Notes: generated by a model from the sequence alone, not told the origin. A stretch of DNA of 64,000 bases from Neisseria bacilliformis (GCF_014055025.1 NZ_CP059571.1:248001-312000); one strand, 5' to 3'. Counted from the first letter of the stretch, positions 18,584 to 27,332 are shown. Made by a program: numbers and translations.

Positions 18584-19996
18584 TCAGACGGCCTGTTTCT
18601 TCACAAAGATTTTCGCCAGCACCAGCCCGATGAGGAAACCGGCGGCGGCGGGCAGCATCCAGCCCAAGCCCTGCGGGTAGAGCGGCAGCGCGCCGGTGAG
18701 GTAGGCGTCGGCCTGCATAATCCAGTCGTCTTTGGACTGCTCCAACATGCCGTGCAGAGTGCGCCAGCCGTCGATGATGGCGACGGGGGCGGTGCCGAGC
18801 ATGGTGGCGGCGTACACGATGCGCCGAGAGCCGAAGAATTTATCCAAAAAGGCCAGGATAATCAGCACCATCGTCAGCGGGTACAGCAGCATCAGCGCGG
18901 GCACGGAGAATTTCACGATGCCGGTGAGGCCGACATTGGCAAAGGCCAGCGAAACCAGGGTGAAGATGATGATCCAGTTGCGGTAGGACACCTGCGGAAT
19001 CAGGCGGGCGAAGTATTCGCCGCAGGAGGTAATCAGGCCGACGGAGGTGGAGAGGCAGGCCAGCAGCACAATCACCGCCAAGAGGATGTTGCCCGGCGCG
19101 CCGAAATAGAAATTCGCCGCTTTGGCCAGCACCACCGCGCCGTTTTCCTGCATGCCGATTTGGCCGACGCTGCTCGCGCCCATGTAGGCGACAAAGGCGT
19201 ACACCAGCGCGAGGAAGGTGATGGCGACGATGCCGGCGCGGGAGGTGAGGTAGAGCACCTCTTCTTTTTTCTCGTAGCCCATGCCGCGCACCGCGTCAAT
19301 CACGATGATGGCGAACACCAGCGAGGCGAGCGCGTCCATCGTGCCGTAGCCCGCAATCAGCCCCTTCACCATCGGGGTTGCGGCGTATTCGGCCGAGGGC
19401 GGCTGCAAGGGAGCCATCGGGAAAATCGCGGCGTACACCACCAAAACGGCGATGGACAGCAGCAGCGCGGGGGTGAGCACCTTGCCCACGCGGTCCACCA
19501 GCTTGCCGGGCGACACCGACAGCCAGTAGCTCACGGCGAAAAACAGTGTGGCAAAGCCCGCCAGCCATGCCTGCAATTCGGAAATCTGATATTTCCCCAA
19601 CGAAAACAGAATGTTGGTCGAACGCGCTTTCAGTTGCGCATCGTCGCCCAAAAAGGGCTGGATGGCGATGTCGAAGGCAACCGTGGCATTGCGCGGCGAC
19701 ACAAACAGGGGGCCGATGGCCAGATACAGCACCACGGCAAACACAATGCCGTACCACTTGGCCACGCGTCCGGCCAGGTCCTGCACGTCGTGCGAATTGG
19801 AGTAGGCAATCGCCAGCACGCCCATCAGCGGCAGCCCCACGCCGGTAATCAGAAAGCCCAGCGTGGCGGGCAGGATGGCCGAACCGGCGTTCTGCCCCAT
19901 CGTGGGCGGGTAAATCAGGTTGCCCGAGCCGAAAAACAGCGCGAACAGCATCAGGCCGGTGGCCAGAAAGGCCGATTTTTTGGTGTTTGAGGTCAT
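18584..19996 (-). CDS. brnQ: Branched-chain amino acid:cation symporter, BrnQ/LIVCS family
   Basis: BrnQ imports leucine, isoleucine and valine with Na+ or H+ across the inner membrane. The 470-residue protein has about 12 hydrophobic segments. LFALFFGSGNLIYPPTMGQNAG near the N terminus, GYGTMDALASLVFAIIVIDA in the middle and LACLSTSVGLITSCGEYF are the LIVCS family's conserved blocks. Start ATG 19996. The C terminus KKQAV-stop is formed by a DUS. Confidence 0.94.
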   Translation of the reverse strand: MTSNTKKSAFLATGLMLFALFFGSGNLIYPPTMGQNAGSAILPATLGFLITGVGLPLMGVLAIAYSNSHDVQDLAGRVAKWYGIVFAVVLYLAIGPLFVSPRNATVAFDIAIQPFLGDDAQLKARSTNILFSLGKYQISELQAWLAGFATLFFAVSYWLSVSPGKLVDRVGKVLTPALLLSIAVLVVYAAIFPMAPLQPPSAEYAATPMVKGLIAGYGTMDALASLVFAIIVIDAVRGMGYEKKEEVLYLTSRAGIVAITFLALVYAFVAYMGASSVGQIGMQENGAVVLAKAANFYFGAPGNILLAVIVLLACLSTSVGLITSCGEYFARLIPQVSYRNWIIIFTLVSLAFANVGLTGIVKFSVPALMLLYPLTMVLIILAFLDKFFGSRRIVYAATMLGTAPVAIIDGWRTLHGMLEQSKDDWIMQADAYLTGALPLYPQGLGWMLPAAAGFLIGLVLAKIFVKKQAV

Positions 19997-20133
19997 GATT
20001 CAGATACCTGTTTGAAACAAGAAGGCCGCCCTCGGGCGGTGTGTGCGGGGCAATATAGCAGATTCCGCCTGCAAAGTGAGGGTTTTTATCAAGTTATGTG
20101 AGTTTGTGTTACTAAAGGGGCGGGATGGGGCAG

Positions 20134-20195
20134 AAGCCGTCTGAAAGCGCAGCTTCGGCGCAGCCAAAAGCGTATTTTGATTTTTCAGACGGCCT
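20134..20195. repeat. DUS-bounded cassette
   Basis: AAGCCGTCTGAA (one-base variant) at 20134-20145 and TTCAGACGGCCT at 20184-20195 enclose GCAGCTTCGGCGCAGCCAAA. Confidence 0.85.
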
Positions 20196-20206
20196 ATATT
20201 GTTGGG

Positions 20207-20237
20207 GTAGGGTGTGTGGCGTAAGCCACGCACGCGG
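20207..20237 (+). repeat. REP-like hairpin, GTAGGGTGTGT family
   Basis: GTAGGGTGTGTGGCGTAAGC followed by CACGCACGCGG, directly after the DUS cassette, as at 11059 and 11205. Confidence 0.8.
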
Positions 20238-20322
20238 TTTGGGTTTGGGAGGAGAGCGCGAATTTGGTTGGCGGCAGAGACTGCGCGCGCCGCTGGGGCG
20301 ACAAGTCCCAGTCCAATATCAA

Positions 20323-20376
20323 AGGCCGTCTGAAAACACAGTTTCGGCGTAGCTAAAACCGGTTTTCAGACGGCCT
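20323..20376 (-). terminator. DUS-bounded cassette acting as relA terminator
   Basis: DUS at 20323-20334 and inverted DUS at 20365-20376 enclose AGTTTCGGCGTAGCTAAAAC. It sits 9 bases past the relA stop. Confidence 0.7.
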
Positions 20377-20385
20377 CCAAACCGT

Positions 20386-22596
20386 TTACAGCCGCGTAAC
20401 CGACAGCACGCCGCGTATGCCGCCAAGGTCGGCCAGCACGCGCGACAGGTCGTTTACCTGCCTGATTTCCAAGGTGAAACGCATGCTGGCTTCCAAATCG
20501 CGCGACTGGGTTTGCACGCCGGTTACGTTGATTTTGTGCCGCGCCAGATTGTCGGACACGTCGCGCAAGAGGCCGCTGCGGTCTTGGGCGCGGATTTCGA
20601 TGTCCACGGCGAACACCTGGCTGCCGTCCGCCCCGCTCCATGCGGCGGGCAGCACTTTTTCCGGCGATTGGGCGGCCAGCTTTTGCAGCGACGGGCAGCT
20701 TGCGCGGTGGACGGAAATGCCTTTGGTGCGGGTAACGAAGCCGACGATGTCGTCGGGCGGCGCGGGTTTGCAGCATTTGGCCAGCGTGGTCAGCAGGCCG
20801 TCTTCGCCGTCCACCAGAATGCCGTTGCGGCTGCTTTTTTGGATTTTCGACTGCCGCACGATGTTTTCTTCGCTGACGGCTTCGGGCTGCGGTTCGGCCA
20901 GTGCGCCGCAGGCTTTCTGCACGGCGCGGGCGGAGATTTCGCCTTGTCCGACGGCGGTGTAGAGCTCGTCGGTTTTTTTGAAGCCGAGGTTTTCGGCCAG
21001 GTCTTGCAGATTGGGTTTGGGGTGGATTTTGGCGAGCAGGCGGTCGAGTTGGGCGCGGCCGTTTTCGCGCACGGCATCGGCGTTTTGGCGGCGGATGTAG
21101 GCGCGGATTTTTGCAATCGCTTTGTTGGATTTCACCCAGCCTTCGTAGAGCCAGTTGACCGACGGCTCGCCCTCTTTGGCGGTGATGATTTCGACGCGCT
21201 GGCCGTTTTCCAGCGGGGTGGACAGCGGCACGATCTGGCCTTCGACTTTCGCGCCGCGACAGCGGTCGCCGATGCTGCTGTGCAGGGCATAGGCAAAATC
21301 GATGGGTGTTGCGCCGGTGGGCAGCGACAACACTTTGCCGTGCGGCGTTAACACATAAATGGTGTCGTTGAAGAGTTCGGTTTTGAAGGCGGCGGCGAGG
21401 TCTTCTTTGCCGCTTTCGGCCATGTTTTCGCGCCAGTCGAGCAGTTGGCGCAGCCAGGCGATTTTCTGTTCGTAGGCCGCGTCGCCCTTGCCGCCTTCTT
21501 TGTAACGCCAGTGGGCGGCCACGCCGAATTCGTTGAACTGGTGCATTTCAAAGGTGCGGATCTGCACTTCCACGCCTTTGTCTTCGGGGCCGACAATCAC
21601 GGTGTGCAGCGACTGGTAGCCGTTGCCTTTGGGGTTGGCGATGTAGTCGTCAAACTCGCCGGGAATCGGCTGCCACAGGCTGTGGACGATGCCCAGCGTG
21701 GTGTAGCACTCGGCCACGCTGTCCACCAGAATGCGCACGGCGCGGATGTCGTACAGGCCGTCGAAATCCAGCTTTTTCTTGACCATCTTTTTATAGATGG
21801 AATAGATGTGCTTGGGGCGGCCGGCCAGGTCGTAATGGCGCACGCCGTGCCGCGCCAGCTCGGTGCGCAGTGTGTCGAGGAAATGGTCGATGTATTCGAG
21901 CCGCTCGGTGCGCTTTTCGTCCAAAAGGCGGGCGATGCGGCGGTATTCTTCAGGATTTTGATGGCGGAAGCCCAAGTCTTCGAGCTGCCATTTGAGCTGC
22001 CACACGCCCAAACGGTTGGCCAGCGGCGCGAAAATGTCGAGCGTTTCCTTGGCGATGGCGCGTTTTTCGGGGCTGTCGGGCACGCCGCCGAGAAAATGCA
22101 GGGTTTGCGTGCGCATCGCCAGTTTGATGATGACCACGCGGATGTCGGACACCATCGCCAGCAGCATCTTGCGCATGGTTTCCGCCTGCGCCGCGCGTTC
22201 TTCGGGCGTGGCGAGGCTGTCCATGCGGGCGAAATGGGTGAGCTTTTGCACCTCGTCGATGCCGCGCACCAGATCGGCCACGGTTTTGCCGCATTTCTCC
22301 GCCACCTCTTCATACCAGCCTTCGCGGTAGGACGATACGTCGGCCAGCACGGCGGCGGCGGCGGCTTCGGGCAGCAGATCGATCTGCGCCACCGTCCGCG
22401 CCGTTTCCAAAAGGTGCGCCAGCAGCGGCTCGCCCATCGGCGTGGCGGCATCGGCGGGGTAGGCGGCCTGCGCCAGAGCCAGTGCCTGTTCCAGCATCGT
22501 CTGCTGCGCCGCATCCTGCGCGGCGGCATATTGCGCAAACCATGAAGAGGCCGTCTGAAAATCCTCTTTGCCGTTGGGCGAAACCGTGCCAACCAT
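20386..22596 (-). CDS. relA: GTP pyrophosphokinase (RelA, (p)ppGpp synthetase I)
   Basis: RelA senses uncharged tRNA on stalled ribosomes and makes (p)ppGpp. The 736-residue protein has a degenerate HD hydrolase domain: the position of the catalytic His-Asp reads LADVSSY, so it should synthesise but not degrade. The synthetase domain shows GRPKHIYSIYKKMVKK and DIRAVRILVDSVAECYTTLG. TGS (LPTGATPIDFAYALHSSIGD), the CC/zinc-finger-like domain (KCCKPAPPDDIVGFVTRTKG) and a C-terminal ACT domain follow. Start ATG 22596 has GGAGTG upstream. A DUS in the N terminus is translated as DFQTAS. Confidence 0.95.
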   Translation of the reverse strand: MVGTVSPNGKEDFQTASSWFAQYAAAQDAAQQTMLEQALALAQAAYPADAATPMGEPLLAHLLETARTVAQIDLLPEAAAAAVLADVSSYREGWYEEVAEKCGKTVADLVRGIDEVQKLTHFARMDSLATPEERAAQAETMRKMLLAMVSDIRVVIIKLAMRTQTLHFLGGVPDSPEKRAIAKETLDIFAPLANRLGVWQLKWQLEDLGFRHQNPEEYRRIARLLDEKRTERLEYIDHFLDTLRTELARHGVRHYDLAGRPKHIYSIYKKMVKKKLDFDGLYDIRAVRILVDSVAECYTTLGIVHSLWQPIPGEFDDYIANPKGNGYQSLHTVIVGPEDKGVEVQIRTFEMHQFNEFGVAAHWRYKEGGKGDAAYEQKIAWLRQLLDWRENMAESGKEDLAAAFKTELFNDTIYVLTPHGKVLSLPTGATPIDFAYALHSSIGDRCRGAKVEGQIVPLSTPLENGQRVEIITAKEGEPSVNWLYEGWVKSNKAIAKIRAYIRRQNADAVRENGRAQLDRLLAKIHPKPNLQDLAENLGFKKTDELYTAVGQGEISARAVQKACGALAEPQPEAVSEENIVRQSKIQKSSRNGILVDGEDGLLTTLAKCCKPAPPDDIVGFVTRTKGISVHRASCPSLQKLAAQSPEKVLPAAWSGADGSQVFAVDIEIRAQDRSGLLRDVSDNLARHKINVTGVQTQSRDLEASMRFTLEIRQVNDLSRVLADLGGIRGVLSVTRL

Positions 22597-22790
22597 AAAA
22601 CACTCCGAATCCGAATGCGGAAAAAAGACGGGGCATTGTAGCCCAAAGGCCGCCGCTGCGCTAAGCCGGCGGGCGTTTGCAGGCGGCCTTTGCGCCTTCT
22701 ATGCAGGCCGTCTCCGCCGACGCGGGGATGCCGTTTCTGAAAACAAAAAAGCATCCGGAAAAACCGGATGCCTTCGGGCGGAAAATCGGA

Positions 22791-23147
22791 TTAGCTGAGG
22801 TTGCGTTCCACGTCGACCAAAGAGCGGCGGGCAAGAGCCAGGTTGGATTTGGATTTGTCCAATACGGAGTAGAGGAACAGGCCTTCGTGTTTTTTCAGAG
22901 GGCGGATGAGGTGGTATTGTTTGCCCAAGGTAATCAGGATGTCTTCGATCACATCGTTGAGGCCGAGCATTTTCATGGTTTTCATCTTCGCGCTGACCAC
23001 TTCGGTGTTGCCTGCAGCGGCGATTTCGAGGTCGATGGAGGGCGAGCCGCCGCCGGCCAGCATCATGCCGCTTTCAAAATCGACAACGGCCGCAGCCAGT
23101 GCGCCGTCCACGTTCAACATTTCCGATACTGCTTTATCGTAATTCAT
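22791..23147 (-). CDS. Roadblock/LC7 domain protein
   Basis: The 118-residue protein is a single roadblock/LC7 fold: LNVDGALAAAVVDFESGMML, then the long helix region and KQYHLIRPLKKHEGLFLYSVLDKSKSNLALA. In bacteria such proteins (MglB-like) regulate small Ras-like GTPases or act as dimeric scaffolds. No GTPase gene is nearby, so the partner is unknown. I chose ATG 23147, which has TTTGGAGTG upstream, over an in-frame TTG four codons earlier. Confidence 0.85.
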   Translation of the reverse strand: MNYDKAVSEMLNVDGALAAAVVDFESGMMLAGGGSPSIDLEIAAAGNTEVVSAKMKTMKMLGLNDVIEDILITLGKQYHLIRPLKKHEGLFLYSVLDKSKSNLALARRSLVDVERNLS

Positions 23148-23589
23148 AATACACTCCAAAGGATAACAAGTTAGTAAGGGAAACCGGACTGCTGCTGAAC
23201 CAAGCCGACGGTTTCCGCCGTTTCGATAATGTGATGTGGTTTTTATGCCGGACCGCCCGGCAACGGTTACCGGCCGGAGGGGCGGCGGTAAAGTTGGGCG
23301 CAGTATATGCCTGCGGTTTAATTAAGTAAACCGCCGCGCTGCTTAAATTTCAGGCAACATAGCCTGCCATTAGTCGGGTTTTCCTGCCGTTTGTTTATTT
23401 TTGAAAAAATACCCCATAAAAAACAACAATAAACATTTGATTAAATTTTCAGCACATATTTTGTAAAAAATAGTTAATTGTTTATTTGAAACAACGCTTT
23501 GGCAACCTGCCGGTTTGGCGGTATGATTCGCGCGGCCTTCGGCGGCGGCCTGTTTCCCCGTTTTGCCGCCCCAGCAAGGAGACAAAAAA
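23148..23589. other. 442-bp divergent intergenic region
   Basis: This AT-rich region separates the roadblock gene and grxB. It has a hairpin at 23313-23334 (GCGGTTTA, six bases, TAAACCGC) and a strongly AT-rich block at about 23385-23500. Promoters for both flanking genes must lie here, but I cannot place them with confidence. It contains no DUS or REP. Confidence 0.6.
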
Positions 23590-24234
23590 ATGAAATTCTA
23601 CATCTACGACCACTGCCCCTTCTGCGTGCGCGCCCGCATGATTTTCGGCCTGCGCGGCGTGGCGGTGCAGCAGATTTTTTTGCAAAACGATGATGAAGCC
23701 ACCCCCATCCGCATGATCGGGGCGAAACAGCTTCCGATTCTGGAAAAAGACGACGGCACGTTTATGGGCGAGAGCCTCGACATCGTGCGCCATATCGATG
23801 AAACTGCGGGCAAAGGCCGTCTGAAAGAGGCCGTGCGCCCCGAAATTCAGGCATGGTTGGACAAAGTCGGCCAATACGCCAACAAACTCATCCAGCCGCG
23901 CGACGTGCTGGCCGGTTTCCCCGAATTCGCCACGCCCTCGGCGGTTGCCTATTTCACCGAACGCAAACAAAAGCTGATCGGGGATTTCGCCGAAAATCTG
24001 GAAGCGACCGGCCGCTATCTGGCGCAGCTCGATGCCGACCTGGCGGAGCTGGAACCCCTGATTGCCACGCCCGCATCGGCCGAAGCGGCGGGGATGGAAG
24101 ACATCCTGCTGTTCCCGCTCCTGCGCAACCTCACCATCGTGCGCGGCCTGGTGCTGCCGCCGAAAACGGCGGCCTACGTTGCGGCGGTGTCGGCCATGAG
24201 CGGCGTGCCGCTTTTGACGGATAAGGCAGTCTGA
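23590..24234 (+). CDS. grxB: Glutaredoxin 2 (GrxB, GST-fold)
   Basis: GrxB-type glutaredoxins reduce protein disulfides with glutathione in the cytoplasm and have a GST-like two-domain fold. The 214-residue protein starts MKFYIYDHCPFCVRARMIFG with the CPFC active site at residues 9-12. IGAKQLPILEKDDG holds the cis-proline, and the all-helical C-terminal domain follows. ATG 23590 is preceded by AAGGAGAC, which decides the start. The stop is provided by a one-base variant of the DUS (GGCAGTCTGAA). Confidence 0.92.
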   Translation: MKFYIYDHCPFCVRARMIFGLRGVAVQQIFLQNDDEATPIRMIGAKQLPILEKDDGTFMGESLDIVRHIDETAGKGRLKEAVRPEIQAWLDKVGQYANKLIQPRDVLAGFPEFATPSAVAYFTERKQKLIGDFAENLEATGRYLAQLDADLAELEPLIATPASAEAAGMEDILLFPLLRNLTIVRGLVLPPKTAAYVAAVSAMSGVPLLTDKAV

Positions 24235-24256
24235 AAAGATTGCCGCCCAAGCGCAG

Positions 24257-24289
24257 AGGCCGTCTGAAAACGCAGCTTTCAGACGGCCT
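24257..24289 (+). terminator. Inverted DUS pair after grxB
   Basis: AGGCCGTCTGAA (24257-24268) and TTCAGACGGCCT (24278-24289). Confidence 0.75.
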
Positions 24290-24294
24290 TTCGT

Positions 24295-24322
24295 GTAGGT
24301 CGGGCATAAATGCCCGACCTAC
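24295..24322. repeat. REP-like hairpin, GTAGGYYGGG family
   Basis: GTAGGTCGGGCAT and ATGCCCGACCTAC form a perfect stem around two bases. Confidence 0.85.
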
Positions 24323-24346
24323 AGAACTTGGAGTAGGTTCAATCAG

Positions 24347-24411
24347 GTAGGTTGGGTTCCGACCCGACATCATCGGACGATCGGGAAGTGTTGGGTCAAG
24401 ACCCAACCTAC
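24347..24411. repeat. REPIN-like element, GTAGGYYGGG family
   Basis: Left arm GTAGGTTGGGTTCCGACCC and right arm GGGTCAAGACCCAACCTAC in inverted orientation, with GTAG at both outer ends. Confidence 0.8.
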
Positions 24412-24430
24412 TACCGTCTGATGCAGCGGG

Positions 24431-24534
24431 GTAGGGTGTGTCGCCCTGAGGCGGCGCACGCGTTTTCTGCCGCCCGACAAATTTGCGCGTTTCCACAGCC
24501 CAAACCGCGTGCGTGGCTGCGCCACACACCCTAC
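24431..24534. repeat. REPIN-like element, GTAGGGTGTGT family (104 bp)
   Basis: The left hairpin begins GTAGGGTGTGTCGCC and the right ends GGCTGCGCCACACACCCTAC. About 40 bases lie between the two hairpins. Confidence 0.85.
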
Positions 24535-24545
24535 AAAGCGGCAAA

Positions 24546-24578
24546 AGGCCGTCTGAAAAACAGATTTTCAGACGGCCT
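24546..24578 (-). terminator. Inverted DUS pair downstream of the RNB-family gene
   Basis: AGGCCGTCTGAA (24546-24557) and TTCAGACGGCCT (24567-24578). Confidence 0.75.
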
Positions 24579-24597
24579 TTTTAACGGGCGGGCGGCC

Positions 24598-26433
24598 TTA
24601 TGCCACGGCGTTGAGGTAGTTCAGGGCGATGAAGCGGTTTTCGGGGTCGAGGCCGGTGATGCGCAGTTTGACGGTGGTGCGCGGGGGCAGTTCGACGGGG
24701 AGGCCGGTGGCGCGGACGGTGAGGGGCAGGCCGGTGAGGCGGACGAGGTCGTCTTTGAGGACGGCGGCTTCGGTTTCGGCGGCGTTGTTCTGTTGCAGCC
24801 AGACGAGGCTCCAATAGTGTTCGAGTTCGCGCTGGAAGTCCTGGCAGGCGGTGTAGGCGGTTTCAAAGTCGCGCAGTTGGGCGAAGAGGGCGGGGTCGTT
24901 TTTTTCAAAACGGGGTTCGCTGCCGCCGGTCAGGGCGATGAGCTGCCGCTGGTTGACCCAGTCGGCGGCGCGGCGCAGGGGGGAGGTGAACCAGCCGTAG
25001 TGGGCAACGCCCATGCCGATGTGGGCTTCGGCGCGGGTGCTCATGCGCACTTTGCCGGGGGCGGGTTGGACGCGGAAGAGGCCGGGCAGGCCGGCTTCGT
25101 CGAGCATTTGCGCCCAGGTGCTGTTGGCGAGGATCATCATTTCGCTGACGAGGGTGTCGATGGGGGAGTTGCGCTCGCGTCGGGTTACGGCGACGCGGCC
25201 GTCGGGGAGCAGTTCGATGCCGCAGTCGTATTGCACGGGGCGGTCGGGTTCGTATCTGCCGCGCTGTTTTTGCCGTTCTATGGCGAGGCGGTAAAGCCAG
25301 GCGAGGTCGTTGTGATGGGGGAAGGCGTTGCCGCCCTGTGTGCCGGTTTCGCGGTTGAAGTGGGGTTCGATGTGTTGGATGCGCAGGTTGTGGGCGATGG
25401 CGACGCGTTCGGTTTTGCAGACGGGGTTGGTGATTTGGAAGTCGGCGTCTACGTCGAAATAGAGGCTGAGGGCGGGCGGAGTGCGTCCGGCGTCGAGGCT
25501 GAATGCGGCGATCCAGTTGTCGGGCAGCATGGTGATTTTGCCGCCGGGGAAGTAGGCGGTGCTTTGGCGTTGGAAGACGGTGGCTTCGATGGCTTCGGAA
25601 AGGGCGGGGGCGGCGATGTGGATGCCGACGCGTTTTTTTCCGTCGGGCAGGTCTTGTACGGAGAGGGCGTCGTCCACTTCGGTGGTGGATTCGTCGTCGA
25701 TAGAGAAGGCGCGCACGTTTTCGGCAAGGGGCAGCTCGGGCAGTTCGGGCAGGGGGGTGGCGGGGGGCTGCACGCCTTGGGGGTATTGGCGCAGCTCGAA
25801 GCCTTCGCGCAGGTATTGGGGCAGGGAGGGGATGCCGCCGGTGTGTCGCGCCAGTTCGTAGTGGCTGAGTTTGAGCGCGTCGGCGGCTTTGGCGAAGGCT
25901 TTGTAGGCGGGGCTTTGTTTGTCGGGGGCGTGGAGGATGGTTTTGAGTTCGACGGCGATTTCGGCGGGCAGTTCGCCGTTTTTCAGACGGCCTGTCCAGT
26001 CTTCGATTTGCGCGTCCTGCTGTTTTTTGCGCTCGATGGCGGCCAGGGCTTGTTTGAGGGTGTCTTCGGGGGCGGCTTTGAAGATGCCTTTGCCCTTTTT
26101 GTAGAAGTACATCGGGGCGGCGTAGAGGGCGATGAGGGTGGCGGCCAGCTCGGTTTTGGACGGGGCGCGGCCGTAGTATTCGGCGGCGGCTTCGGCGGCG
26201 GTGAATTCTTCCGCGCCGCCGGTTTCCCACAGCAGGCCGGTATCGATCTGCGCGGCTTCGGCCTGCGCGGCGGCGAGGAAGGCGGCGGGGTCGCCGTCGA
26301 ATTCGGTGAAGACGTTGGCGGCTTTGATTTTGGCGCGTTTGCCGCTGAGGGTGTCGGCCTGGTAGGCGGCTTCGGTTTTTTGGACGATGCGGGCGGTTTT
26401 GAATTGTCCGGATTCTTCGTAAAAGATGTTCAT
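24598..26433 (-). CDS. RNB-family exoribonuclease (RNase II-like)
   Basis: RNB enzymes degrade RNA 3' to 5'. The 611-residue protein has an N-terminal region starting NIFYEESGQFKTARIVQK that replaces the usual cold-shock domains, then the RNB core. The metal motif reads FSIDDESTTEVDDALSV, with Glu where RNase II usually has the second Asp. Later blocks are PDNWIAAFSLDAGRTPPALS, VSEMMILANSTWAQ and YGWFTSPLRRAADWVNQRQL, the last being the conserved T-S-P-[IL]-R-R region. The frame opens at TTG 26493, inside the MITE-like element, but ATG 26433 is the plausible start. A DUS in the N-terminal third is read as GRLKNGE. Confidence 0.88.
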   Translation of the reverse strand: MNIFYEESGQFKTARIVQKTEAAYQADTLSGKRAKIKAANVFTEFDGDPAAFLAAAQAEAAQIDTGLLWETGGAEEFTAAEAAAEYYGRAPSKTELAATLIALYAAPMYFYKKGKGIFKAAPEDTLKQALAAIERKKQQDAQIEDWTGRLKNGELPAEIAVELKTILHAPDKQSPAYKAFAKAADALKLSHYELARHTGGIPSLPQYLREGFELRQYPQGVQPPATPLPELPELPLAENVRAFSIDDESTTEVDDALSVQDLPDGKKRVGIHIAAPALSEAIEATVFQRQSTAYFPGGKITMLPDNWIAAFSLDAGRTPPALSLYFDVDADFQITNPVCKTERVAIAHNLRIQHIEPHFNRETGTQGGNAFPHHNDLAWLYRLAIERQKQRGRYEPDRPVQYDCGIELLPDGRVAVTRRERNSPIDTLVSEMMILANSTWAQMLDEAGLPGLFRVQPAPGKVRMSTRAEAHIGMGVAHYGWFTSPLRRAADWVNQRQLIALTGGSEPRFEKNDPALFAQLRDFETAYTACQDFQRELEHYWSLVWLQQNNAAETEAAVLKDDLVRLTGLPLTVRATGLPVELPPRTTVKLRITGLDPENRFIALNYLNAVA

Positions 26434-26479
26434 GACGGCTTTGGGCGGGCTGGTGTAAACGGCGGGATTATACAGATTA

Positions 26480-26639
26480 GGGTCTGTTGACAATCAACGT
26501 TTCGGCGGCTTTTACGCCCTAAACGGCATCTGCCGCGTTGCAAATCCCCGCAAGGTGTCCAACCTTGCTGCGGTTTGCGCCTTGCATCTGCCGTTTTATG
26601 ACGCAAAATCCGCTGCAAAAGTCGAATGTCAACAGACCC
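26480..26639. repeat. MITE-like element, 160 bp
   Basis: A perfect 13-bp terminal inverted repeat GGGTCTGTTGACA (26480-26492; TGTCAACAGACCC at 26627-26639) continues imperfectly inward (ATCAACG/TTCGACT). The interior has CCGCAAGGTGTCCAACCTTG and no coding capacity. A nonautonomous transposable element is the simplest reading; the parent element is not in this window. Confidence 0.65.
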
Positions 26640-26651
26640 CGGCTACAACAG

Positions 26652-26684
26652 AGGCCGTCTGAAAAACATTTTTTCAGACGGCCT
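26652..26684 (-). terminator. Inverted DUS pair downstream of dksA
   Basis: AGGCCGTCTGAA (26652-26663) and TTCAGACGGCCT (26673-26684). Confidence 0.7.
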
Positions 26685-26725
26685 TTTCGGTATGGGCGGT
26701 GCGCCGGGACGGTGAATACGGGTTT

Positions 26726-27142
26726 TTAGTCGGCGAACTGTTTTTTCATGCGTTCGCGCCGCTCCTGCGCTTCGACGGACAGGGTGGCGGTGGGGCGGGC
26801 GAGCAGGCGTTTGAGGCCGATGGGTTCGCCGGTGTCGCGGCAGTAGCCGTATTCGCCCTGGTCGATGAGGCGGATGGTGTCTTGGATTTTGTTCAGCAGT
26901 TTGCGTTCGCGGTCGCGGGTGCGCAATTCCAGCGCGTATTCTTCTTCCTGCGTGGCGCGGTCGGCGGGGTCGGGGGCGGTTTCGTGTTTTTTCAACTCGG
27001 CGGCGGTGTCGGTTGCGTTGGCAATCAGTTCTTCCTGTTGTTTGAGCAGCAGCTCGCGGAAGAATGCAAGCTGGTCTTCGTTCATGTATTCGTCTTCCGG
27101 GCCGTTCCAGTCGATGATGTCCTGTTCGGTCAGTTTGGCCAT
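26726..27142 (-). CDS. dksA: RNA polymerase-binding transcription factor DksA
   Basis: DksA binds the RNA polymerase secondary channel and works with ppGpp made by RelA (encoded 4 kb away) to control rRNA and amino-acid promoters. The 138-residue protein has the coiled-coil tip DPADRATQEEEY with the two acidic tip residues Asp58 and Asp61, and the C-terminal GYCRDTGEPIGLKRLLARPT. Only one of the four zinc-finger cysteines remains (Cys101; the others are Thr104, Ser122, Ala125), so it should not bind zinc in the classical way. Start ATG 27142, well downstream of the open-frame start, matches the family N terminus. Confidence 0.93.
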   Translation of the reverse strand: MAKLTEQDIIDWNGPEDEYMNEDQLAFFRELLLKQQEELIANATDTAAELKKHETAPDPADRATQEEEYALELRTRDRERKLLNKIQDTIRLIDQGEYGYCRDTGEPIGLKRLLARPTATLSVEAQERRERMKKQFAD

Positions 27143-27332
27143 GGTTGCCTCTCTATCGGTTTGTGATAAAACTTTTTTAATCAATATGATGTGGCGCATC
27201 GCACCGAAAAAAACCACCCGTGCTCCGACGGGTGGCGCGCATGATAGCACGGATTATCCTTTTAACTTTTGTTTTGCAATCCGCTTACATTTCTTAATCG
27301 GCAGGGCATGCGGCGTGCCGCAGCCGCGTTTT

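Larger units (their letters stand above)
19997..20385. other. 389-bp intergenic region with two DUS cassettes and a REP-like hairpin
   Basis: Besides the listed repeats it holds about 130 bases upstream of brnQ (AT-rich near 20080-20115) where its leftward promoter should lie. No gene was seen. Confidence 0.7.
24235..24597. other. 363-bp intergenic repeat mosaic
   Basis: In order: DUS terminator, single GTAGGTCGGG hairpin, REPIN of the same family, REPIN of the GTAGGGTGTGT family, DUS terminator. Nearly every base belongs to a repeat; there is no gene. Confidence 0.8.

Noticed and set aside
24235-24597. Small genes in the repeat-filled gaps
   Set aside because: Short frames here and in similar gaps translate to RPSEK, FQTAS, FSDGL and FRRP strings, which are read-throughs of the uptake sequence and not proteins.
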